Origin: Spirosoma sp. KUDC1026 | GTDB taxonomy: Bacteria > Bacteroidota > Bacteroidia > Cytophagales > Spirosomataceae | Reading direction: 5' to 3' | Assembly (NCBI RefSeq): GCF_013375035.1 | Contig: NZ_CP056032.1 | Span: 2,956,001-3,020,000 of the forward strand | Length of the DNA: 64,000 nt | Part shown: one piece after another, positions 1 through 6,853 of the stretch | How the letters are laid out: each line of letters opens with the position of its first letter | Numbering within the stretch: position 1 is the first letter of the stretch | Program-made: the position numbers and the translations under genes | Notes under the pieces: model-generated | The model's database searches: none | Seen by the model: only the letters and a program-made list of their open reading frames with translations | What the model was told of the DNA's origin: nothing

Positions 1-2
1 AC

Positions 3-764
3 TGCTTCGACGAAATAACGATTGGCCGCTGGATGGGTCGGCATGGCGGTCGCTATGAACTGGATTACCTGCGTAAGGTCGATGCAGTTGTCACTACGTC
101 GACGGCGCTGCTGCAATCCAAATCACTCCTTCAGCCGAATGCGTTCTGCGTGAAGAATGGGGTGAATTTCGAGCTCTTTAACCAGGCTAATCAACTGACC
201 GATAAAAAGCCCACCGTAAAACCAATTGTGGGTTATCTGGGAACGGCCGACGACCGGGTCGATCTGCCCTTGGTTGAGCATTGCGTCAAAACGATGCCCG
301 ACGTGCTGTTTCAGTTCGTGGGCGAGGTGCACGAGCCTAAAATCATTGAGCAGCTCTCTGTATACCCAAACGTTACGTTCACCCCGCCACATCAGCCGCA
401 CGCGCTACCGCCTTTGCTGGCCCGGATGAAAGCGGCTATGATCCCCTACGTGCGTAACGATCATACGTACACGATCTATCCGCTTAAGATTAACGAATAC
501 CTCGCAGCTGGGTTGCCGGTGGTTTCGACACCGTTTGCCATTCTGGACGATTTCGACGAAGTAATTGAGCTGGCTCAGGAACCGGAGGAGTTCGCGCAGG
601 CCCTGCAACGGGCACTGGCTGATGAGGACGACCAACGCCGGGAGCAGCGGGTAACTACGGCGAAAAATAATTCCTGGGAGCAGCGGGCGCAGGAATTTGA
701 GGAAGTAATTGACGTATTGGCCAAACAACGAATTCCTGCTGCGCAGGTTACCAAAGGCGCCTGA
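3..764 (+). CDS. Glycosyltransferase, GT-B type (5' end outside window)
   Basis: The reading frame is open from the first complete codon at position 3, and the stretch before the first ATG at 33 reads as family-like protein (CFDEITIGRW). The true start therefore lies upstream and about 253 C-terminal residues are seen. The C-terminal Rossmann half of a GT-B glycosyltransferase is recognisable: a nucleotide-sugar loop region around IVGYLGTADDRVDLPL, then a donor-binding segment with YPLKINEYLAAGLPVVSTPF, which matches the KxxEYLAxGxPVV pattern of GT1/GT4 enzymes. It probably transfers a sugar in surface polysaccharide assembly, given the glycan genes that follow. Donor and acceptor cannot be told from the sequence. 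Confidence 0.85.
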   Translation, partial: CFDEITIGRWMGRHGGRYELDYLRKVDAVVTTSTALLQSKSLLQPNAFCVKNGVNFELFNQANQLTDKKPTVKPIVGYLGTADDRVDLPLVEHCVKTMPDVLFQFVGEVHEPKIIEQLSVYPNVTFTPPHQPHALPPLLARMKAAMIPYVRNDHTYTIYPLKINEYLAAGLPVVSTPFAILDDFDEVIELAQEPEEFAQALQRALADEDDQRREQRVTTAKNNSWEQRAQEFEEVIDVLAKQRIPAAQVTKGA

Positions 765-776
765 ATTTCAGGGTAT

Positions 777-1499
777 TTATTCGGGCTGGCCGATTAACGG
801 ACTAACGACGGTTGCGCTGGCTGGTTCGGCCGTGATCCACTGCTCCATTTTTTCGTCATAGTATTTGAGTACCCGGGCCGGATTCCCGCCAACGACTGAG
901 TAGGGCAGGACATCGCGGGTGACCACACTCCCCCCCGCCACAACCGAGTGGCGTCCAATACGAACACCGGCCGTTATGGTTACGTTAGCCCCGATCCAGC
1001 AGTCATCTTCAATGACAATTTGTTTCCGGCTAACGGCCTGTTTGCGAATCGGTACGTTAGGATCCTGATAACCATGATTCAGGCCGGATATAACAACATG
1101 CTGGGCAATAATCACATCAGAACCGATGCTGACGGGGCCAATGACTACGGAGCCAATACCAACCAGACTGTTGCTGCCAATCAAAACATCGCCCACCCCG
1201 TTATTGATCACGCAGAAGTCCTCGACAGTGCTGCGGGCACCTATAGAAAACTTGTTGAAGGGTAATACATCGAGCCGGGCGGTAGCACTGATAGCGGCTG
1301 ACTGATGACGCTTGTGAACGAAGGGGTTGATAACCCAATTAACCCAACGCCGGGGACGTGCCTGATTCCGCGGAATCAACAGATAATGCACCAACCGTTT
1401 CAGGGCCGGATATGTGTTAAGATAGGCAGTTACAGACATGAACGTCAGTCTTGTGGTGAGCACGAATAATAACCAGGCTTTGAAGAGCAATGTTATCAT
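777..1499 (-). CDS. Left-handed beta-helix (hexapeptide-repeat) acyltransferase
   Basis: A 240-residue protein with an N-terminal hydrophobic stretch (about residues 3-25) and then hexapeptide repeats typical of the LbH superfamily (for example VLIGSNSLVGIGSVVIG, and WIGANVTITAGVRIG near the C-terminus). The NHGY motif near residue 148 supplies the histidine expected to activate the acceptor hydroxyl in WcaF/CAT-like O-acetyltransferases. The ending VVGGNPARVLKYY is the usual family C-terminal signature. It probably O-acetylates a surface glycan. It is convergent with the preceding glycosyltransferase (12 bp between stops). The start at 1499 is the only one in frame with the hydrophobic leader. 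Confidence 0.85.
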   Translation of the reverse strand: MITLLFKAWLLFVLTTRLTFMSVTAYLNTYPALKRLVHYLLIPRNQARPRRWVNWVINPFVHKRHQSAAISATARLDVLPFNKFSIGARSTVEDFCVINNGVGDVLIGSNSLVGIGSVVIGPVSIGSDVIIAQHVVISGLNHGYQDPNVPIRKQAVSRKQIVIEDDCWIGANVTITAGVRIGRHSVVAGGSVVTRDVLPYSVVGGNPARVLKYYDEKMEQWITAEPASATVVSPLIGQPE

Positions 1500-1834
1500 T
1501 TATACGCTCCCTCAGACAGGGCGTCACATAGCAAAATAAATACAGATCGTATTTCAATTACGAATTTATGCTCAAAGGAGTAAGTATAATCAGGTAGATG
1601 ATTTATTTTGATGCAGTCTAGTTGCCATTTTCTAGCCATTTTTGTCTGTTTAGACGAAAATGGCTAGAAAATGTGCGAAATAGTAAAGAATAAATTGCCT
1701 TTCTGTTGAGCCGGTAACATACAGAAAAAAAGGTGTTTTCGGTGAAAAAATCTTAGCTACGCCAATTTTTAGGAAGGCAACGATTGGGAGATAATACCGA
1801 ACATATCTCTACAAAACAAGTAGTATTCAGGGAG
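1500..1834. other. Non-coding interval with one strong hairpin
   Basis: This 335-base AT-rich interval separates two minus-strand glycan genes. It holds a near-perfect long hairpin (listed separately at 1626-1673) and presumably the promoter of the acyltransferase. No clear TAnnTTTG box was found on the minus strand. No coding potential was seen. Confidence 0.6.
1626..1673. repeat. Long stem-loop: 21-bp stem, 6-nt loop
   Basis: The left arm (1626-1646) and right arm (1653-1673) pair over 21 positions with one substitution, which can still form a G-U pair. The loop is TGTTTA. It lies between the stop of the GT2 gene at 1835 and the start of the acyltransferase at 1499, both on the minus strand. 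It could be a terminator, a processing site or a REP-like element. The sequence on either side is not strongly T-rich. Confidence 0.6.
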
Positions 1835-2707
1835 TTAGTCGGCAGAGGTTTTGGTGTCGTGAGGAGCCAGGGGAGTCAGATACGAGAAAGCCCGGTTGAA
1901 TTCCTTTCTGGCTCGATTTCGGAAAGCCTGCCACAGCGTGCCGTCTTTGGCCAGCGTGCGGGTGCCAGTCCAGACGCGGGCCGATGAGACTTTCATCTGC
2001 CTGACCTGACCGTACGGCATCATATCAAAGCACAATCGACCGTCTTCGCCCCAGGTCCGGTTGTGCATCATGTATCCTGCTTTCAACCCTGCTTCCCGAA
2101 CGTAGCCCATGCTGATGCCGTACGCATTGAGGTAAGGACGCTTGTAATGCCGGAACTCGGCAATAACGTCCTTCATAGTTTCGTGCAGCGTCAACTGCCA
2201 GCGGGGCATCTGGGAATTGGCGATAAACGAGTACCGGCCATATACACAAACCACGCCGGTCCTTTGCAATACCTTCATCATCTCATCCAGCCAGTTGGTC
2301 GGGTAGAAACAATCGGCATCGGCCAGCAGCATGTACTTCCCGGCGGCCATCTCTTGGCCCATCTGCCGGGCAGGACCGCATCCCTGAATAGGCTGGAAAA
2401 AATTCCTGATGTGCAGCCGATCCATCGTTTCCTGGGTACGGTCCGTGGATTGGTTATTCACCGCTACGATCTCAAAGGGAATCGTCGTTTTGAGCTTTGA
2501 GAGAGTGCTGACGCACCGCAGCACGTTGATTTCTTCGTTGTAGGCAATAACCATAACCGATACCAACGGCTCGGCGCTGATTTTCTGGTCCAGTCGCGCA
2601 TTGATATCATCAAAAACAGACTGGGGGACTTCATCAAGTGACGTGAACGGAAACTCGTGCTGCTGAAGCCAGGCAGGGTTAGACAGGAAATGTTTGAGAG
2701 GAGCCAT
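1835..2707 (-). CDS. Family 2 glycosyltransferase
   Basis: A 290-residue soluble GT-A enzyme. The nucleotide-binding start VSVMVIAYNEE (about residues 49-59), the VNNQSTDRT segment and a DxD-type motif LADADCF near residue 130 (metal and nucleotide-sugar binding) are all visible. No membrane segments are seen. It belongs to a minus-strand run of surface-glycan genes with a GT11 fucosyltransferase upstream (121 bp gap) and an acyltransferase downstream. Its likely role is addition of one sugar to a lipid-linked or surface oligosaccharide. The donor is unknown. Confidence 0.88.
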   Translation of the reverse strand: MAPLKHFLSNPAWLQQHEFPFTSLDEVPQSVFDDINARLDQKISAEPLVSVMVIAYNEEINVLRCVSTLSKLKTTIPFEIVAVNNQSTDRTQETMDRLHIRNFFQPIQGCGPARQMGQEMAAGKYMLLADADCFYPTNWLDEMMKVLQRTGVVCVYGRYSFIANSQMPRWQLTLHETMKDVIAEFRHYKRPYLNAYGISMGYVREAGLKAGYMMHNRTWGEDGRLCFDMMPYGQVRQMKVSSARVWTGTRTLAKDGTLWQAFRNRARKEFNRAFSYLTPLAPHDTKTSAD

Positions 2708-2828
2708 GTATCATAAAAAAAGAGGTAAATCACAATGACTGCTACATCTTACCGCAACAAAAAAGTGTACGATACAGACTATCAGGCTGTAATCTTTCTT
2801 TAGAATGAAAAATAGCTGTCAGGTAACA

Positions 2829-3701
2829 TTAGGTACGTATCCAGCGCGATGGAATAAGATCCGCGGTATTCCAGTCGGGTTTGTTGCGGAACCAGGCCTG
2901 TGGGGCCAGCACTGTTTTCTGCGGATTGGAACTCAGCCAGGCACCCCACCAACTGAAGGAACTATTGGCAATAATATGGTGATGGCACTGGCTCATCAAC
3001 TGTAAATCGTCTACGTCGGCGTCAGAGCCCGTGTTTGTTACGAACGTGTGCGCCGTGGTTAGATTCAGGTTTTCCTGTACCCAGGCTGGGTCGTCGCTAA
3101 ACACGAAAAAATGCCCGTTCGGATGCTGTTCCAGCATTTTCGCCGTAGCCCGCTGGTAGTAATCGAGCCCGACAAAGCCAAAGGACTGACTGAACTCCGG
3201 GTGGTTTACGTAATCTCCCCGCCGGATGTGCAGCGAAATCGGCGTCTCGGTCTGACCGATTCTGGCTTGATAGGCACCAAAAGCGGGGCCGGGCGTGCGC
3301 CGGAACGTCAATTCCTGCCGGATAATATCGGCATACCCGGCAAAGTACCGCTCCGACTGCCAGAACCCATCCAGTGTAACAAACTGGGCTTTCGTCTGAT
3401 TTACCCGCGGATCATAATGAAACTGCTGTTCCTGAACAAACGCGAAAACAGGTTTCAGACTCCGGTTGGGCAGTAGTTTAGTGAATTTTGATACGTATAA
3501 ATAAGGCGACGTATTCAGCACCTGGTAATCGATCGAGAAACGGTCCAGTTTGAACAATCGTACTGTATCAGTTTCGTACGTCTGTAAATAATAACTCAGA
3601 TCGAAATAAAGGGACGTGTTGTACCGCAGCGCCAGACTTCGGCCAATGGCGTACTGGAACAATTGGTTGCCCAGGCCGCTCGTAATTCGGGTAATAATCA
3701 T
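2829..3701 (-). CDS. Alpha-1,2-fucosyltransferase-like, GT11
   Basis: A 290-residue protein that opens with the GT11 signature SGLGNQLFQYAIG (about residues 8-20) and carries the GDP-fucose-binding motif HIRRGDY near residue 157. The C-terminal SSFSWWGAWL block is also typical of the WbsJ/FutC group, whose members transfer L-fucose in alpha-1,2 linkage from GDP-fucose. It probably fucosylates an O-antigen or capsule repeat. It starts 27 bp after the stop of the unrecognised gene at 3729-4742, so the two are probably co-transcribed. Acceptor specificity cannot be read from sequence. Confidence 0.9.
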   Translation of the reverse strand: MIITRITSGLGNQLFQYAIGRSLALRYNTSLYFDLSYYLQTYETDTVRLFKLDRFSIDYQVLNTSPYLYVSKFTKLLPNRSLKPVFAFVQEQQFHYDPRVNQTKAQFVTLDGFWQSERYFAGYADIIRQELTFRRTPGPAFGAYQARIGQTETPISLHIRRGDYVNHPEFSQSFGFVGLDYYQRATAKMLEQHPNGHFFVFSDDPAWVQENLNLTTAHTFVTNTGSDADVDDLQLMSQCHHHIIANSSFSWWGAWLSSNPQKTVLAPQAWFRNKPDWNTADLIPSRWIRT

Positions 3702-3728
3702 AAGCTAAGATGAGTTATGAGCGAATGG

Positions 3729-4742
3729 TCAGACAGGTCGGCCGGGGGGGAGTGAATAATGCTGTTCCAGGTACGGCATCACCTCGTCGCGGGTACGGGC
3801 GTGCAAAATAGTGGCACCTGACAGGGCCGGAAAAATGGTAGTATACTCGTTGAACGGATGCTCCATACCGCCCGAGGGGTGCGACAGAATTATATTGATG
3901 CCGCCAAAATAACTGGCCAGGGCCGCCGTACCGCCGTGCATCGAGATAAAACGGTCGCAGTTGGCATACACCAGCAACTGCAGGTGGTTAAAATTGGTAA
4001 CCCGGTCGCGGTACTGCTCGTGAAGGTCGTGCATCAGCAGGACGTCCGGGTGGGTTTCCCGCAGCCAGGCGTGCTCGTTCAGGTCCATGATTTCGCTGTT
4101 GTCCAGAACGATCTGCGAGGAAAGCGGCCGGTTATAGATGATCTGATACCGATCCTTGTAGGTCGAAATAATCGCGTCCAGCGTTGGGATGTCCAGGAAG
4201 TTAATGGGCGGACGATCCCATTCAATATTGTATTTATTAGCAATGATCAGCAGCGGCTTGTCGTACACAAACCAATCGTTCTGATAGTGGCTTTTCAGCG
4301 GCACCCGCGCCCACTTGCTGTAATCGAAGGTAGGGCTGTGGGTCATGTTAGGAACATCGTAGTAATCGTACCCGGCCTGCCAGATGCGCTTTGGGTATTT
4401 CTCGACGTGATCTTGGCTGAAGAAATAAAACGGTTTCGTATCCGTGCAGGAAATGGTCTGCCGGAGGGTGCCGTTCAGGTGATGCCAATACGCGAAAGGT
4501 AAGACGTAGCGTAGCTCCTGGTCGAATTCGCCGTGATAATCAATGACTTTATACGGCTTGCGGTTTACGTAATCATCGGGTAGAAAACGAAGCTGATTGA
4601 TGCGGCAAAAGTAGTTATCCCGGACAAAGTACCGCAGGTCGCGACGGATACGGGGATACTTCAGGGTGGCTACGACGTAAAGAAATTTCAGCAAGAAGCG
4701 CTGCATGGGCAAACGAACAGGAATAAAGCTTGAACGTAACAA
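3729..4742 (-). CDS. Unrecognised protein of the glycan cluster, possibly glycosyltransferase-like
   Basis: A 337-residue protein with no family assigned. The N-terminus has a short hydrophobic/basic stretch (MQRFLLKFLYVVATLKY), perhaps a membrane anchor. The C-terminal third contains CDRFISMHGGTAALASYFGG followed by a short acidic/proline segment. This resembles the donor-site glycine loop of GT-B-fold enzymes such as GT61 or fucosyltransferase-like families, but the match is by eye only. It lies between the PPTase gene and the GT11 gene on the same strand, 27 bp before the latter. Context favours a role in surface-glycan synthesis. The specific function is unknown. Confidence 0.7.
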   Translation of the reverse strand: MLRSSFIPVRLPMQRFLLKFLYVVATLKYPRIRRDLRYFVRDNYFCRINQLRFLPDDYVNRKPYKVIDYHGEFDQELRYVLPFAYWHHLNGTLRQTISCTDTKPFYFFSQDHVEKYPKRIWQAGYDYYDVPNMTHSPTFDYSKWARVPLKSHYQNDWFVYDKPLLIIANKYNIEWDRPPINFLDIPTLDAIISTYKDRYQIIYNRPLSSQIVLDNSEIMDLNEHAWLRETHPDVLLMHDLHEQYRDRVTNFNHLQLLVYANCDRFISMHGGTAALASYFGGINIILSHPSGGMEHPFNEYTTIFPALSGATILHARTRDEVMPYLEQHYSLPPGRPV

Positions 4743-4804
4743 GCTACGTTGACGGGGGGAACTGTCCTATTTGACCGCTTTCGCTACAAAAGGTCACTTG
4801 TTTT

Positions 4805-4889
4805 GTTTACGAAAATGCTGGTTCGTAAACTATTTAAGGCGTCATTTACGCTAATCGCCTTGTCCGCAAAGCGATTAGCGTAAATGACG
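4805..4889. terminator. Two tandem perfect hairpins downstream of the PPTase gene
   Basis: A perfect 19-bp stem (4840-4858 with 4871-4889, loop of 12) begins one base past the stop codon of the minus-strand PPTase gene. A second perfect 9-bp stem (GTTTACGAA 4805-4813 with TTCGTAAAC 4822-4830) follows. Position fits transcription termination or mRNA 3'-end protection for the PPTase. No long T-run follows on the minus strand, so this is not a textbook intrinsic terminator. Confidence 0.55.
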
Positions 4890-4890
4890 T

Positions 4891-5643
4891 TTAGTCAAAA
4901 GGGAACAGCCAGGACGCAAGGGTATAGAACCGGATGGGGGCCGGCGTGGGGCGGTAGGCCAGAGCCGCAGGATAATCCGGCGCTGCCATGAAACTGGCAA
5001 TACGCCAGAAGCCCGGCTCACCCAGAATGGCATCTGCGACGGTATGATGCCCATCCAGCGCGGGAATATCAGCCAGCGTATCACTGATCCCCCGGCCGGT
5101 GGCTTTGATGAGCGCTTCCTTACGGGTCCAGAGCTGAAAGAAAAAAGCGTGCTGATCGGAGGCTTCGTTCAAAAACTGCTGCTCCGTCGGGCTGAAACTA
5201 AGCGAAGCAATATCCGCAAAGACCAGTCCGGTAGCACTGTTTTCCAGGTCGACGCCCACCGCCGACGGCCCAACGGCCAGCAGAGCCCAGTCTCCGGCGT
5301 GTGTAACGTTGATATGTTTAGCCAGTTCCGGAGGCAGCATCGGCTTGCCATACTGACCCACATGGATCGGAACCGTAACCGGCGGCAGCTGGGCGTAACG
5401 ACCAATCAGCATGCGTAACAACGCCCGGGTGTACACAAACCGGCGTCGGTCATCGGAGCGATGGTATCGCTGCGCCCGGTTGTATTCATCGGGTTGTAAC
5501 TGAGCCAGCAAACGTTTATCGAAGGAAATAAAATCAGGCAGGTAGCATCGGAAAATTGCCAGTTCATTCGCCGACCAGTCAGGTTCGGCGGGTAGCCAGT
5601 CTACCACAGCCTGGGTAAAACAATCGACGGTTGACTGGGACAT
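4891..5643 (-). CDS. 4'-phosphopantetheinyl transferase, Sfp/Gsp type
   Basis: A 250-residue PPTase. It converts apo carrier proteins to the holo form by moving the phosphopantetheine arm of CoA onto the conserved serine. The two hallmark motifs are present: VGVDLE near residues 127-132 (Mg2+ and CoA binding) and WTRKEALIKATGRG near 171-184 (W-x-x-KEA-x-x-K). Length and pseudo-dimer layout match Sfp rather than AcpS. It is the only PPTase seen in the window and could prime the carrier domains of the NRPS/PKS proteins at 23928-34760, about 18 kb away; that link is inferred. A strong Bacteroidetes-type promoter lies just upstream at 5663-5693. Confidence 0.92.
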   Translation of the reverse strand: MSQSTVDCFTQAVVDWLPAEPDWSANELAIFRCYLPDFISFDKRLLAQLQPDEYNRAQRYHRSDDRRRFVYTRALLRMLIGRYAQLPPVTVPIHVGQYGKPMLPPELAKHINVTHAGDWALLAVGPSAVGVDLENSATGLVFADIASLSFSPTEQQFLNEASDQHAFFFQLWTRKEALIKATGRGISDTLADIPALDGHHTVADAILGEPGFWRIASFMAAPDYPAALAYRPTPAPIRFYTLASWLFPFD

Positions 5644-5662
5644 AAACGGCTGGGTTAGTACA

Positions 5663-5693
5663 CAAAACTATCGGTTTGGTAGCTAGTAGCAAA
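5663..5693 (-). promoter_or_regulatory. Bacteroidetes-type promoter for the PPTase gene
   Basis: Read on the minus strand: TTTG (5693-5690), a 19-base spacer, then TAGTTTTG (5670-5663). This matches the Bacteroidetes sigma-70 consensus TTTG-N19-TAnnTTTG exactly. The start codon at 5643 is about 20 bases downstream of the -7 box, implying a very short leader. Confidence 0.75.
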
Positions 5694-5771
5694 TGATAAG
5701 TTACTCAAGCCAGGAATACCGGTTGTTTTCTGGGTGACGGACGACGGAATAAAGCGTCTTAATAGCTAATT

Positions 5772-6773
5772 ATGACAATGCTGTTTCGTACACTTTTCCA
5801 GAATAATTCCTGGCTTTGGAACAGACTGTCAGTGATAAGCTGGCTGGGGGGGCTTTTGTTTTTGGCAGTAGTTCAAAATACGGCTGCCCAGCAATGTACT
5901 GGTGTCGCCGGAGAACCTCCTATCAATCAGTCGTTTGGTACGATGGCCGGCGGTAATCAACTGGTCAACGAAACAACGTATCGATTTTCGAGCTCGGTCT
6001 GCCCCGATAATGGGGAATACGGTCTGACGCCCAGTATAACCGGCAACTGTTTCGATAATGCCTGGCACAACATCCCGGAAGACCACACGCCCGGCGATGT
6101 ACAGGGAAACATGCTCGTTATTAACGCGGCCGACGAAAAAGGAGCCTTCTATCAGCAGACCCTGACGGGCCTGTGCGGAGGTACGAAATATGAGTTTTCG
6201 CTCTGGGGCGTCAATCTGCTGAAACCGGGTATCTGTTCTGACTATGCCTTACCTAACCTGACAATTCAGATCGAGACAAGCAACGGGCGGGTGCTGCAAA
6301 CCATCGATTTTGGTTTTATTGACGTAACTGCCACGCCCGTCTGGCGCCGGTTTTCCACTACGTTTTCGGCGCCTAAAGTAGCGGAACCGGTGGTCGTTCG
6401 ATTAATCAACAACCAGGGCGCGGGTGGCTGCGGAAACGACATGGCGCTGGATGATATTCAGTTGAAACAGTGCGATGTGTGTCCACCCGAACCGGCTTAT
6501 ATTCCCGATGTCTTTACGCCCAACGGCGATGGCGTAAACGATCAGCTAAGCGTTTATCTGCAGCATTCGGTGTCGTTTACCATGAGTGTGTATAACCGCT
6601 GGGGCAAGCCGGTTTTCTTCAGCAATGCGCTGACGCAGCACTGGGATGGTAATATGGCGGGCAGTCCGTGCGAAGCGGGGCATTATACCTGGATTATTCG
6701 GTATGAGGTGCCCAGTTCGGAAAATACGGTCCGGGAGTACGTGCAGGAAGGACGGGTACTGTTGGTACGCTAA
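5772..6773 (+). CDS. Secreted protein with gliding-motility-type C-terminal domain (T9SS type B signal)
   Basis: 333 residues. A long N-terminal segment ends in a hydrophobic core and an Ala-Gln cleavage region (about residues 22-41), consistent with Sec export. The middle (about 50-235) looks like a cysteine-containing jelly-roll domain of carbohydrate-binding type (LDDIQLKQC at its end). The last 90 residues begin with IPDVFTPNGDGVNDQL and contain YNRWGKPVFFS, the CHU_C / type B sorting domain used by the type IX secretion system. It is therefore probably delivered to the cell surface or medium. The ligand is unknown. The second ATG (5778) is an equally possible start. Confidence 0.85.
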   Translation: MTMLFRTLFQNNSWLWNRLSVISWLGGLLFLAVVQNTAAQQCTGVAGEPPINQSFGTMAGGNQLVNETTYRFSSSVCPDNGEYGLTPSITGNCFDNAWHNIPEDHTPGDVQGNMLVINAADEKGAFYQQTLTGLCGGTKYEFSLWGVNLLKPGICSDYALPNLTIQIETSNGRVLQTIDFGFIDVTATPVWRRFSTTFSAPKVAEPVVVRLINNQGAGGCGNDMALDDIQLKQCDVCPPEPAYIPDVFTPNGDGVNDQLSVYLQHSVSFTMSVYNRWGKPVFFSNALTQHWDGNMAGSPCEAGHYTWIIRYEVPSSENTVREYVQEGRVLLVR

Positions 6774-6853
6774 TCCAATTCGAACATCAGGTAATATCAG
6801 GGGGCACAGATTGAGGAGTGAGGACGATGTTGATCTGAATGGATATGATAGTT

